Below are positions 8,711 through 16,508 of a stretch of 27,448 bases of DNA, piece after piece (within the stretch, counting starts at the first letter, position 1; each line of letters opens with the position of its first letter). The notes beneath the pieces were generated by a model, which saw only the letters and a program-made list of their open reading frames with translations, ran no database searches and was not told the DNA's origin. Origin of the DNA: Roseovarius sp. (GTDB lineage Bacteria > Pseudomonadota > Alphaproteobacteria > Rhodobacterales > Rhodobacteraceae); NCBI GenBank assembly GCA_021767845.1, contig JAASSQ010000007.1, positions 1-27,448 of the forward strand, in the 5' to 3' direction. The translations under genes and the position numbers were made by a program.

Positions 8711-9184
8711 TCAGGGGCCGGGCGTGACGACCCGCCACCGGCCCGCATTTGTGCGCAGCGCGCAAGAGCGGTCCGACAGCGCCGGAAGGGGGCTGTCGGG
8801 GCGGATGGCGGGCCTTTCGGCGGCGGAGGGGCCGCAGGCCGGAAGGTCGATCAGGGCATAGCCCTTGTCGGCCATGCAGAGCCGGATCACCTCGGCGCGC
8901 AGGTCGGTATTGGCGTCGTAGGTTTCGATCTGCGCGGGGCGCAGCGTGACGCTGTCCCAATAGCAATGCCCGTTGGGCAGGCAGACGGGCCGCAGCATCG
9001 TGTCGGGGGCGATGGTGCGGGTGCGGATCGCCTGCGGCACCTCGCGGGCGGCGGCGGCGCGGCAGGCCGTCAGATCGCGGTCAAGCGCGCCCACGTTGCC
9101 GCCCGGCTTGTGATAAAGGCTGGGCGGGCTGCAGGCGGCAAGGCAGGCAAGGGCCAGAAGCGACAGGCGGGCACGGTGTCTCAT
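8711..9184 (-). CDS. Putative lipoprotein of unknown function
   Basis: A 157-residue product begins with a basic MRHRAR, a hydrophobic stretch and the lipobox LAAC (15-18), so Cys18 should be lipidated and the protein exported. The mature part has four further cysteines (about 41, 68, 73, 102) plus two near the C-terminus, suggesting disulfides, and no recognised enzyme motif. It is convergent with ntrX (41-bp gap) and divergent from trkA. The C-terminal codons and stop lie within a short tandem duplication (16-bp and 15-bp copies of GTGTCAGGGG(G)CCGGG at 8692-8722), so the C-terminus may vary between strains. I do not recognise the family. Confidence 0.72.
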   Translation of the reverse strand: MRHRARLSLLALACLAACSPPSLYHKPGGNVGALDRDLTACRAAAAREVPQAIRTRTIAPDTMLRPVCLPNGHCYWDSVTLRPAQIETYDANTDLRAEVIRLCMADKGYALIDLPACGPSAAERPAIRPDSPLPALSDRSCALRTNAGRWRVVTPGP

Positions 9185-9224
9185 GCCTTGAGCTTAGGCC
9201 AAGCGGGCGGCCGGGACAAAGGAA

Positions 9225-9253
9225 TTGACCCGTCATACCCCTTCTGTCATGCA
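9225..9253 (+). promoter_or_regulatory. Candidate promoter of trkA-trkH
   Basis: TTGACC (9225-9230) is a good -35, followed after 17 bases by CATGCA (9248-9253), which is a weak -10. It lies in the only gap upstream of trkA, about 30 bp before the start codon. The strong -35 and correct spacing are visible; the -10 is poor, so this is a candidate only. Confidence 0.3.
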
Positions 9254-9282
9254 ACGTCTTCAGACAGGATGAGGCATAGGAC

Positions 9283-10659
9283 ATGAAGGTCATCATCTGC
9301 GGCGCGGGCCAGGTCGGCTGGCAGATCGCCCGCCATTTGTCGGGCGAGAAGAACGATGTCACGGTGGTGGACAACAACCCCGACCTGGTGCGGCGGGCCA
9401 CCGACACGCTGGACGTGCAGGGGCTGGCCGGCTTCGCCAGCTATCCCGACATCCTGGACCGGGCGGGCGCGCGCGATGCCGACATGATCATCGCCGCCAC
9501 CTATTCCGACGAGGTCAACATGGTGACCTGCCAGGTGGCGCATTCCGTCTTTTCCATCGAGCGCAAGATCGCGCGGCTGCGCAGCCAGTCCTATCTGAAC
9601 GCGATCTATTCCGATCTCTACCGCCGCGATCACATGCCGATCGACGTGGTCATCAGCCCCGAGCGCGAGGTCGCGGAGGCGGCGATGCAGCGGCTGTCCT
9701 CGCCCGCGGCCTTCGACACCGAGATGTTCCTTGACGGGCAGGCGCAGCTGATGGGGCTGCGGCTTGACGAGGATTGCCCGGTGCTGAACACGCCGCTGCG
9801 GCAGTTGAGCGACCTGTTCTCGACCCTGCGGGTGGTGGTCCTGGCGATCCGCCGAAAGGGGCGGCTTTTCGCGCCGGAGGCGGGAGACCAGCTTTTCGAC
9901 GGGGACGAGGCCTATATCTTTGCCCCGATCGACGACATGCCGCGCACGCTGGAGGTGTTCGGCAAGTCGCAGAAGAAACTGGAGCGGCTGGTCATCGTGG
10001 GCGGCGGCAATATCGGGCTGGCGGTCGCGCAGGCCACCGAACAGCGCGGCGCGCGCACCCGCACCAAGGTGATCGAGCGCGACCGGCGCTGCGCGGAACG
10101 GGCGGCGGACGCGCTGGAGCGCACCATCGTCCTGAACGGCGACGGGCTGGATGCCGCGCTCCTGAACGAGGCGGGCATCGCGCGGGCCGATGCGGTGCTG
10201 GCGGTGACCGACGACGACAAGACCAACATGCTGACCGCCGTGCGGGCCAAGGCCGAGGGCTGCCCGTTCGCGATCGCGCTGGTCAACGACCCGACGCTGG
10301 TGCCGCTGATGGAGCCGTTGGGCATCGATGCCTACATCAACCCGCGCGCCACCACCGTCAGTTCCATCCTGCGCCATATCCGGCATGGGCGGGTCAAGTC
10401 GGTCTATTCCATCGGCGATGCCGAGGCCGAGGTGATCGAGGCCGAGGTCATGTCCACCTCGTCGATCGCGGGCGCGGCGATCCGCGAGATCGACTTTCCC
10501 GAAGGCGTGCTGGTCGGTGCGGTGAGGAAGGGGGACGAGATCCACAAGCCCAGGGGCGGGCTGCGTATCGAGGCGGGCGACGTGGTGGTCCTGTTCGCGA
10601 TGGCCGATGACGTGGCGCGCGTGGAGCAGTTGCTTCAGGTCTCGATCGACTTTTTCTGA
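9283..10659 (+). CDS. trkA: Trk potassium-uptake regulatory subunit TrkA
   Basis: This is the cytoplasmic nucleotide-binding subunit that gates TrkH (458 residues, the usual size). Two tandem RCK (TrkA-N/TrkA-C) units are visible: the first Rossmann motif is GAGQVG (7-12) with an acidic strand end near D30, the second is GGGNIG (240-245). The start ATG at 9283 immediately precedes the first beta strand. It ends three bases before trkH, so the two subunits are surely co-transcribed. Position between ntrX and hfq is the standard Rhodobacterales order. Confidence 0.95.
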   Translation: MKVIICGAGQVGWQIARHLSGEKNDVTVVDNNPDLVRRATDTLDVQGLAGFASYPDILDRAGARDADMIIAATYSDEVNMVTCQVAHSVFSIERKIARLRSQSYLNAIYSDLYRRDHMPIDVVISPEREVAEAAMQRLSSPAAFDTEMFLDGQAQLMGLRLDEDCPVLNTPLRQLSDLFSTLRVVVLAIRRKGRLFAPEAGDQLFDGDEAYIFAPIDDMPRTLEVFGKSQKKLERLVIVGGGNIGLAVAQATEQRGARTRTKVIERDRRCAERAADALERTIVLNGDGLDAALLNEAGIARADAVLAVTDDDKTNMLTAVRAKAEGCPFAIALVNDPTLVPLMEPLGIDAYINPRATTVSSILRHIRHGRVKSVYSIGDAEAEVIEAEVMSTSSIAGAAIREIDFPEGVLVGAVRKGDEIHKPRGGLRIEAGDVVVLFAMADDVARVEQLLQVSIDFF

Positions 10660-10662
10660 CAG

Positions 10663-12183
10663 ATGCTGGCGCGCCTCCTGACATTCCCGCTGATCCTGAT
10701 CCTGTCGGGAATATCGGCTGTCGCGATGCTGGGCCCGGCGCTGCACGCGCTGGTCCAGCGCGATCACAGCGTGGCGCAGGCCTTCATGTATTCCAGCGTG
10801 CTGGGGCTGGTGACGCTGTTCCTGATCGGGCTGGCGATGTCGGGGCGCCAAAGGCAGGAGAACAGCGACCTGGAAAACCTGCTGTCGCTGCTGCTGGCCT
10901 TCACGCTGCTGCCCGCCTTCCTTGCGCTGCCGTTCTACGAGGGGTTGGAGACCACCAGTTTCCTCAATGCCTATTTCGAGATGGTGTCGAGCCTGACGAC
11001 CACCGGCGCGACCCTGTTCGAGACACCCGGACGGCTGGGTGACAGCCTGCACCTGTGGCGCGGGATCGTCGGCTGGCTGGGGGGGCTGCTGATGTGGGTC
11101 TGCGCCTCGGCGGTGCTGGCGCCGCTGAACCTGGGCGGGTTCGAGGTGACCGCGAGCGCCGAGCCGGGGCAGGGCGACACGCGGCTGGAACGGTTCGAGC
11201 GCGCAGGCTCGGCCAAGCGACTGGCGCAGGTGACGCTGCAGCTGGCGCCGCTCTATGCGGGGCTGACCGCGGCGCTGTGGCTGCTGTTGGTGATCGGCGG
11301 CGACCGGCCGCTGGTGGCGGTGGTCCACGCGATGTCCACCATGGCGACAAGCGGCATTTCGCCAGTGGGCGGGCTGGAAGACGCGGGATCGGGGTTTGGC
11401 GGGGAGGCGGTGATCTTTCTCTTCATGCTGTTCGCGCTGTCGCGGCTGACCTTTTCCTCGGACACGATCACCACGGCGCGGCCCGGTTTGCACAACGATC
11501 CCGAATTCCGGCTGGGGGCGATGCTTGTTCTGGGGGTGCCGCTTTTGCTGTTCGCGCGGCACTGGATGGGGGCGTTCGACGTGGACGAGGTGGAAAACCT
11601 GTCGATGGCGGCCAGCGCGCTTTGGGGGGGCATGTTCACCGTGCTGTCGTTCCTGTCCACGACCGGCTTTGAAAGCGCGGCCTGGGAGGCGGCGCGGGGA
11701 TGGTCGGGACTGGGCACGCCGGGGTTGATCCTGCTGGGGCTGTCGATGGTGGGCGGCGGTGTCGCGACCACGGCCGGGGGGGTCAAGCTGCTGCGGGTCT
11801 ACGCGCTTTACCTGAACGGCCGGCGCGAGATGGAGCGGCTGGTGCATCCGTCGTCGGTGGGCCGCGCCAGCGCCGGCAGCCGCCGCATCCGGCGGCAGGG
11901 CGCCTTCATCGCCTGGATCTTCTTCATGCTGTTCGCGTTGTCGCTGGCGCTGGTCACGGTGGTCCTAGCGGCCCTTGGCCAGGATTTCGAGGCGGCGATC
12001 GTTCTGGCGGTCGCGGCGCTGAGCACGACCGGACCGCTGGTGTCGGTCGCGACCGACAATCCCATGGAGCTGCTGACCCTGACCAGCCCCGCGAAGCTGG
12101 TGATCTGCGCGGCGATGGTGCTGGGCCGGCTGGAAACGCTGGCAATCATCGCGCTGCTCAATCCGGCGCTCTGGCGGCGCTGA
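10663..12183 (+). CDS. trkH: Trk potassium transporter membrane subunit TrkH
   Basis: A 506-residue polytopic membrane protein forms the K+ pathway of the Trk system. All four pore-loop filter motifs can be seen: TTTG (112-115), ATSG (228-231), STTG (332-335) and STTG (454-457), each with the conserved glycine that lines the selectivity filter. Each is preceded and followed by hydrophobic helices, consistent with four M1-P-M2 repeats plus extra N-terminal helices. It starts three bases after trkA. The 134-bp gap to hfq (12184-12317) holds no terminator that I can recognise. Confidence 0.95.
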   Translation: MLARLLTFPLILILSGISAVAMLGPALHALVQRDHSVAQAFMYSSVLGLVTLFLIGLAMSGRQRQENSDLENLLSLLLAFTLLPAFLALPFYEGLETTSFLNAYFEMVSSLTTTGATLFETPGRLGDSLHLWRGIVGWLGGLLMWVCASAVLAPLNLGGFEVTASAEPGQGDTRLERFERAGSAKRLAQVTLQLAPLYAGLTAALWLLLVIGGDRPLVAVVHAMSTMATSGISPVGGLEDAGSGFGGEAVIFLFMLFALSRLTFSSDTITTARPGLHNDPEFRLGAMLVLGVPLLLFARHWMGAFDVDEVENLSMAASALWGGMFTVLSFLSTTGFESAAWEAARGWSGLGTPGLILLGLSMVGGGVATTAGGVKLLRVYALYLNGRREMERLVHPSSVGRASAGSRRIRRQGAFIAWIFFMLFALSLALVTVVLAALGQDFEAAIVLAVAALSTTGPLVSVATDNPMELLTLTSPAKLVICAAMVLGRLETLAIIALLNPALWRR

Positions 12184-12317
12184 CGGGGGCGTGAGCCGAA
12201 CACCGCCAAAGAATTGATTTTTGGACTGGAAACTCGCGCCTGCCCACTCCATACTCCGCCGGGAGGGAGAGATTGTGCCGGCCCGCGGCGCATGCAAGAA
12301 CAAAGGTTAAGACCACA

Positions 12318-12557
12318 ATGGCATCAGACAGACAGAATCTGCAGGACGCATTTCTGAATCAGGTCCGCAAGACCAAGATTCCGGTCACGATCTTCCTGAT
12401 CAACGGTGTGAAATTGCAAGGTGTCATCACCTGGTTCGACAATTTCTGCATCCTTCTGCGGCGCGACGGGCAATCGCAGCTTGTCTACAAGCACGCGGTC
12501 TCCACGATCATGCCGTCGCAACCCATCAGTCTCTACGAAGGTGACGACGGCTCTTGA
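12318..12557 (+). CDS. hfq: RNA chaperone Hfq
   Basis: This 79-residue Sm-like protein forms a hexameric ring that pairs small RNAs with mRNAs. The Sm1 segment contains FLINGVKLQG and FDNF; the Sm2 motif YKHAVST is intact. The C-terminal tail is short, as is usual in alphaproteobacteria. The ATG at 12318 is preferred over an upstream in-frame ATG at 12273, because it begins the conserved MASDRQNLQD N-terminus and has AAAGG at 12302-12306. Its TGA lies inside the hflX start (TTGA), so hflX translation is probably coupled. Confidence 0.97.
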   Translation: MASDRQNLQDAFLNQVRKTKIPVTIFLINGVKLQGVITWFDNFCILLRRDGQSQLVYKHAVSTIMPSQPISLYEGDDGS

Positions 12558-13831
12558 CGCTGACGGACCGCGCAGACACCCGCGCCTGGGTCCTGCATCC
12601 AGATATTCCCGCAACCGCGTCGGGCCGCGATCCGCAGCTTGCCCTGGAGGAGGCCGTGTCGCTGGCCCATGCGCTGCCGGGGCTCGAGGTGCTGGACGCG
12701 CAGGTGGTGCGCCTGAAGCAACCCCACCCCGGCACCTTGTTCGGCAAGGGCAAGCTGGAGGAGATCAAGGATCTGATCGAGGCCGAGCGGATCGAGCTGG
12801 TTCTGGTCGATGGCCCGGTGACGCCCGTGCAGCAACGCAACCTGGAACGCGCCTGGGGTGTCAAGCTGCTGGATCGGACGGGGCTGATCCTTGAAATCTT
12901 CAGCGACCGGGCCGCCACGCGCGAGGGCGTGCTGCAGGTCGAGATGGCCGCGCTGAGCTACCAGCGGACGCGGCTGGTGCGGGCCTGGACCCACCTGGAA
13001 CGCCAGCGCGGCGGTCTGGGCTTCGTGGGCGGTCCGGGCGAGACGCAGATCGAGGCCGACCGCCGCGCCATCGACGAACAGCTTGTGCGGCTGCGGCGGC
13101 AACTGGACAAGGTGGTCAAGACCCGCGAACTGCATCGCGCCGCGCGCGCCAAGGTGCCGTTCCCGATCGTGGCGCTGGTGGGCTATACCAATGCCGGGAA
13201 ATCGACCCTGTTCAACCGGCTGACCGGCGCCGAGGTCATGGCCAAGGACATGCTGTTCGCCACGCTCGATCCCACGATGCGGCGGATCGAGCTGCCGGGC
13301 GGGGGCCCGGAGGTGATCCTTTCGGACACGGTGGGGTTCATCAGCGACCTGCCCACCGAACTGGTCGCGGCCTTCCGCGCCACGCTGGAAGAGGTGCTGG
13401 CCGCCGATCTGATCGTGCATGTGCGTGACATCTCGCATCCTGAGACGGCCGAGCAGGCCGAGGACGTGCGCACCATCCTCGAGGATCTGGGCGTGCGCGA
13501 GACCACGCCGCAGATCGAGGTCTGGAACAAGATCGACCGTCTGGAGCCCGAGGCCCGCGCGGCGGTGCTGACGCGGGCGGCGCGACAAGAGGGGGTGCAG
13601 GCGCTCTCGGCGGTGTCGGGCGAGGGGATGGCGCCGCTGATCGAGGCGATCACCGACGCGATCACCGAGGCCACGCATGAGGCGCATCTGACCCTTGGCT
13701 TCGACGAGGGGCGCAAGCGCGCCTGGCTGTATGATCGCGGCCTTGTCGAGGAGGAGCGCCAGGCCGAGGACGGGTTCGACCTGACCGTGCGCTGGAGCAG
13801 CCGGCAGGAAGCGCAGTTCGGCCAGCTTTGA
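12554..13831 (+). CDS. hflX: Ribosome-associated GTPase HflX
   Basis: This 425-residue Obg-HflX-class GTPase binds the large ribosomal subunit and helps split stalled or hibernating ribosomes. It has the N-terminal nucleotide-binding HflX domain, the glycine-rich GGLGFVGGPGETQIE segment (153-167), G1 GYTNAGKST (210-218), G3 DTVGF (258-262) and G4 NKID (325-328). The start is a TTG at 12554 whose first bases form TTGA with the hfq stop; no ATG or GTG lies between there and the conserved core, so the rare start is favoured. The hfq-hflX pair is widely conserved. The stop lies in a palindrome shared with the convergent SMR gene. Confidence 0.95.
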   Translation: MTLTDRADTRAWVLHPDIPATASGRDPQLALEEAVSLAHALPGLEVLDAQVVRLKQPHPGTLFGKGKLEEIKDLIEAERIELVLVDGPVTPVQQRNLERAWGVKLLDRTGLILEIFSDRAATREGVLQVEMAALSYQRTRLVRAWTHLERQRGGLGFVGGPGETQIEADRRAIDEQLVRLRRQLDKVVKTRELHRAARAKVPFPIVALVGYTNAGKSTLFNRLTGAEVMAKDMLFATLDPTMRRIELPGGGPEVILSDTVGFISDLPTELVAAFRATLEEVLAADLIVHVRDISHPETAEQAEDVRTILEDLGVRETTPQIEVWNKIDRLEPEARAAVLTRAARQEGVQALSAVSGEGMAPLIEAITDAITEATHEAHLTLGFDEGRKRAWLYDRGLVEEERQAEDGFDLTVRWSSRQEAQFGQL

Positions 13832-13843
13832 GGCCCGGCCTCA
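13829..13843. repeat. 15-bp palindrome joining two convergent stop codons
   Basis: TGAGGCC-C-GGCCTCA is a perfect inverted repeat (7-bp arms). Its left end is the TGA of hflX and its right end is the TGA of the minus-strand SMR gene. It would fold into a six-base-pair hairpin on either transcript. No T-run follows on either side, so it is at best a weak bidirectional pause or stability element. Confidence 0.5.
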
Positions 13844-14176
13844 GTGCGGCGCGGTGTTCGAGAAAAGCTGGATCACCACGATTCCGCCCAGGATCATGCC
13901 GGTGCCGATGATCGCGGGCGGATCGAGCCGCTGGCCGAAGACGACAAAGCCGATCATCGCGATGAACACGATCCCCAGCCCCGACCAGACCGCGTAGGCG
14001 ACGCCGACGGGAATGTATTTCAGCGTGAGCCCCAACAGGTAGAGCGCGACGGTATAGCCGATGATCGCCACGATCGTCGGCCCCAGCCGGGTGAATTGCT
14101 GGCTGGCCTGCAGGGCACTTGTGCCCACCGTTTCGGCGGCAATGGCCAGGATGAGCAGGAGATAGACATTGGTCAT
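13841..14176 (-). CDS. Small multidrug resistance (SMR) family exporter
   Basis: A 111-residue protein with four hydrophobic helices has the SMR layout. The essential membrane glutamate is E15, in an AETVGTSAL context like EmrE E14. The GVAYAVWSGLG motif of helix 3 contains the conserved tyrosine and tryptophan. EmrE/Qac members exchange protons for lipophilic cations as antiparallel dimers; guanidinium and other transporters also belong to the family. The residues fit the EmrE-like branch better than SugE/Gdx, but the substrate cannot be fixed. The gene is convergent with hflX and 83 bp downstream of the MFS gene, so it may be the last gene of the minus-strand group. Confidence 0.87.
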   Translation of the reverse strand: MTNVYLLLILAIAAETVGTSALQASQQFTRLGPTIVAIIGYTVALYLLGLTLKYIPVGVAYAVWSGLGIVFIAMIGFVVFGQRLDPPAIIGTGMILGGIVVIQLFSNTAPH

Positions 14177-14259
14177 GCGGCGCGCCTTCGGGGTTTGCGT
14201 GGGGTTCCGGCGCCAGTGCTACGCGGTTTGGGGCGCCGGGGCAATTTCCGAACGCGGCA

Positions 14260-15471
14260 TCAGGCGGCGAATTCCACCATCCGCGCGAGGCGCAGCATCA
14301 GCAGCCGCGCCACCGTGACCGCCGCCAGCACGGCGATGAAGAGCGGCATCGGCGTGCCGTCGAACATCAGCCCCACCGGCACGGTCAGCACCACCGATCC
14401 GACGGTTGCGAAACAGGCGATGACGCTGGCCCCCATCCCGGCGATATGGCCCAGAGGCTCCATCGCCAGCGCGTTGATATTGCCAAGCGTCAATGCCGCA
14501 TGGGCGAAGACGGTGGTCTGCCACGCGACATAGAGCGGGAATTGCAGGCTTTCGGGCAGGCCCGCCGCGAATCCCGCGACCATCCCCGCGCTGAGCGCCA
14601 TTTGCAGCCCGAGCGCGGTGGAGACCATGCGCTGCATCCCCAGCCGCATCACGATCGAAGCATTCAGGAAGCTGACCGCCCCGGCCACGAGCGCCATGAC
14701 GAAGAACCAGAACGGAAACTCGCCGGCGCGGTTGAAGGTGATCTCGAATATCTGCTGGATCATCGAGATCGAACAGAACAGCGTCGTCATGCACAGCATC
14801 TGCACCATCATGGCCAGCCGCACCGTGGGCAGCGACAGCACCTCGCGCATGGCGGCCCAGAGTGCGGCGCGGCGGAAGGGGCGGCGGCGCTCGGGCGGAA
14901 GCGGTTCATCCAGCCGCAGCGCCAGCCACAGCCCGCCCGCCAACGCGAAGACGATGAACGCCAGAAACACCGCGCGCCAGCCCGCGAACGCGATGATGAA
15001 GCTGCCCAGAAGCGGCGAGACCGCCGGCACAAGCGTGAAAACCATCATCACGAAGCTCATCAGCCGTGCCATCTCGCGGCCCGCGTAAAGATCGCGCACG
15101 ATGGCCAGCGCCACGATTCGCGCCGCCGCCGCGCCAAGGCCCTGCAGGATGCGCGCGGCGATCATCAACTCAAGCGTGGGGGCGGCCCAGGCCAGCGCGG
15201 CGCCAAGGATATAGACGGCCGACCCTGACAGGATCACCCGCTTGCGCCCGTAGCTGTCGGACAGCGGTCCGGTGAAGAGCGTGCCGATCCCGAGCCCGAG
15301 AATGAAGGACGTGACCACGAGCTGCGCGCGGTTGAGCGCATCCGGCGTCAGCTCGGCGCCGATCAGGGGCAGGGCGGGCAGCATGGAATCGAGCGAAAAG
15401 GCGACCGTGGCCACCAGCATCGCCATCATCGCCACGAATTCCACCCGGCCCAGCCGGGATTGTCCGGTCAT
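14260..15471 (-). CDS. MFS drug-resistance transporter, Bcr/CflA type
   Basis: A 403-residue, 12-helix major facilitator. Start ATG 15471 overlaps the stop of the K+-channel gene (ATGA); the open frame upstream of it is only the shadow of that gene. Helix 1 ends in SLDSMLPALP (26-35), the position of the TDMYLPALP motif of Bcr/CflA exporters. The loop 2-3 motif A, GPLSDSYGRKR (68-78), is intact and ARILQGLGAA matches helix 4 of drug-proton antiporters. Known relatives export bicyclomycin, chloramphenicol or sulfonamides. Whether this one exports a drug or a metabolite is unknown. Confidence 0.9.
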   Translation of the reverse strand: MTGQSRLGRVEFVAMMAMLVATVAFSLDSMLPALPLIGAELTPDALNRAQLVVTSFILGLGIGTLFTGPLSDSYGRKRVILSGSAVYILGAALAWAAPTLELMIAARILQGLGAAAARIVALAIVRDLYAGREMARLMSFVMMVFTLVPAVSPLLGSFIIAFAGWRAVFLAFIVFALAGGLWLALRLDEPLPPERRRPFRRAALWAAMREVLSLPTVRLAMMVQMLCMTTLFCSISMIQQIFEITFNRAGEFPFWFFVMALVAGAVSFLNASIVMRLGMQRMVSTALGLQMALSAGMVAGFAAGLPESLQFPLYVAWQTTVFAHAALTLGNINALAMEPLGHIAGMGASVIACFATVGSVVLTVPVGLMFDGTPMPLFIAVLAAVTVARLLMLRLARMVEFAA

Positions 15472-15833
15472 TTCTCGGGGCTTTCGGGTTCGTTGGCGGC
15501 GGTCTGGCTCTCGTCGTCCTCTGCGCGGCGATGGCCCAGCCGGGCAACCAGCCATTCGGTATGCTCTTCGCGCTTGCGCACCGCGAAGGCGCCGAATTGC
15601 TGGATCGCCACGGCGAAGATGCCGAGCCCGAGAAGGATGAAAACGGTGGTGCCGATCTTGCCCGCCGCCGTGACCGGCACGAGGTTGCCGTACCCCACCG
15701 TGGAAAGCGTCACGACGGTGAAGAAATAGCTGTCGAGCCATGACCACCCCTCGACATGGCGGAAGAACACCGTGCCGCTGCCGATGATCAGCAGCACCAT
15801 GGCCAGAAGCGTCAGGAATTTGGCTCCGGTCAT
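15468..15833 (-). CDS. Small two-helix potassium channel
   Basis: The 121-residue product has one N-terminal helix (about 5-23), a pore helix, the K+ selectivity filter TVGYG (45-49) and a second helix (about 60-80), then a charged ~40-residue tail. This is the minimal M1-P-M2 unit of the Ion_trans_2 family and would work as a tetramer. No RCK or cyclic-nucleotide domain is attached, so gating must come from the tail, a partner or the membrane. GGGGG precedes the ATG, which lies 22 bases after the DsbA-like gene. Its four-base overlap with the MFS gene implies co-translation. Confidence 0.88.
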   Translation of the reverse strand: MTGAKFLTLLAMVLLIIGSGTVFFRHVEGWSWLDSYFFTVVTLSTVGYGNLVPVTAAGKIGTTVFILLGLGIFAVAIQQFGAFAVRKREEHTEWLVARLGHRRAEDDESQTAANEPESPEK

Positions 15834-15854
15834 CGCTCAGCCCCCCGTCACCGC

Positions 15855-16508
15855 TCAGCCCTCGTCCGCGTCGCTGCGTGTCTTGCCGGTGATCTCGTCG
15901 ATCACCTTGAGCCATAGATCGGCCGGCTGCGCGCCCGGCACGGCGTGCTGGCCGTTGACGATGAAGGTGGGCACCGATGTCACGCCCATTTCGCGAAACT
16001 GCGCGTCGCGGGTGCGGATCGCCTCTTCATCGGCGTCCGAGGCCAGCAGGCGGCGGATCACGGCGGCGTCCATTTCCAGCCCGTCGGCGATGTCGGCCAG
16101 AACCTCGTGGTCGCCGATGTCGCGACCCTCTTCGAAATAGGCGCGGAAAAGTGCCATCACCATCGCGGTCTGGCGATCCTCGATCCCGGCCCAGTGGATC
16201 ATGCGATGCGCATCGAGCGTGTTGGGCGTGCGCGCGATACCCTCGAAATTGATGTCGAGCCCGGCTTCGCGCGCCTTTTCAACAACCGGCATATAGGCCT
16301 GCACCGCGCCCTCCTTGCCGCCGAACTTGCGCTCGAGATAGGCGCGGCGGTCCATGCCTTCGCGGGGCATGTCGGGATTGAGCTGGAACGGGTGCCATTC
16401 GAGCGTGAAGGGGTGATCGGGGCGCTCTTTCAGCGCGGCATCAAGGAACGTCTTGCCGATGTAGCACCACGGGCAGATCGGATCGGAGACGATATCAAGC
16501 TTGACCAT
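15855..16508 (-). CDS. FrnE-like DsbA-family thiol oxidoreductase
   Basis: 217 residues with a thioredoxin fold and helical insert of the FrnE/2-hydroxychromene-2-carboxylate isomerase class. The active site is SDPICPWCYIGK, with C12 and C15; the cis-proline loop TSVPTF is at about 177-182. There is no signal peptide, so unlike classical DsbA it should be cytoplasmic. Start ATG 16508 places the motif at the family's usual distance from the N-terminus; longer upstream reading is the shadow of the ligase gene, which it overlaps by 14 bases. Its role is probably disulfide handling or glutathione-linked chemistry; the substrate is unknown. Confidence 0.88.
   Translation of the reverse strand: MVKLDIVSDPICPWCYIGKTFLDAALKERPDHPFTLEWHPFQLNPDMPREGMDRRAYLERKFGGKEGAVQAYMPVVEKAREAGLDINFEGIARTPNTLDAHRMIHWAGIEDRQTAMVMALFRAYFEEGRDIGDHEVLADIADGLEMDAAVIRRLLASDADEEAIRTRDAQFREMGVTSVPTFIVNGQHAVPGAQPADLWLKVIDEITGKTRSDADEG

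Noticed and set aside
12273..12317. Earlier hfq start at ATG 12273
   Set aside because: It would add 15 residues not found in Hfq; the ATG at 12318 begins the conserved N-terminus and has its own ribosome site.
12184..12317. hfq promoter
   Set aside because: TTGGAC and CATACT are present near 12222 and 12250 but about 21 bp apart; no pair is good enough to report.
15472..15915. Longer start for the MFS transporter at 15915
   Set aside because: The added residues are the out-of-frame shadow of the K+ channel gene (TVGYG frame). The ATG at 15471 overlapping the channel stop begins the first membrane helix.
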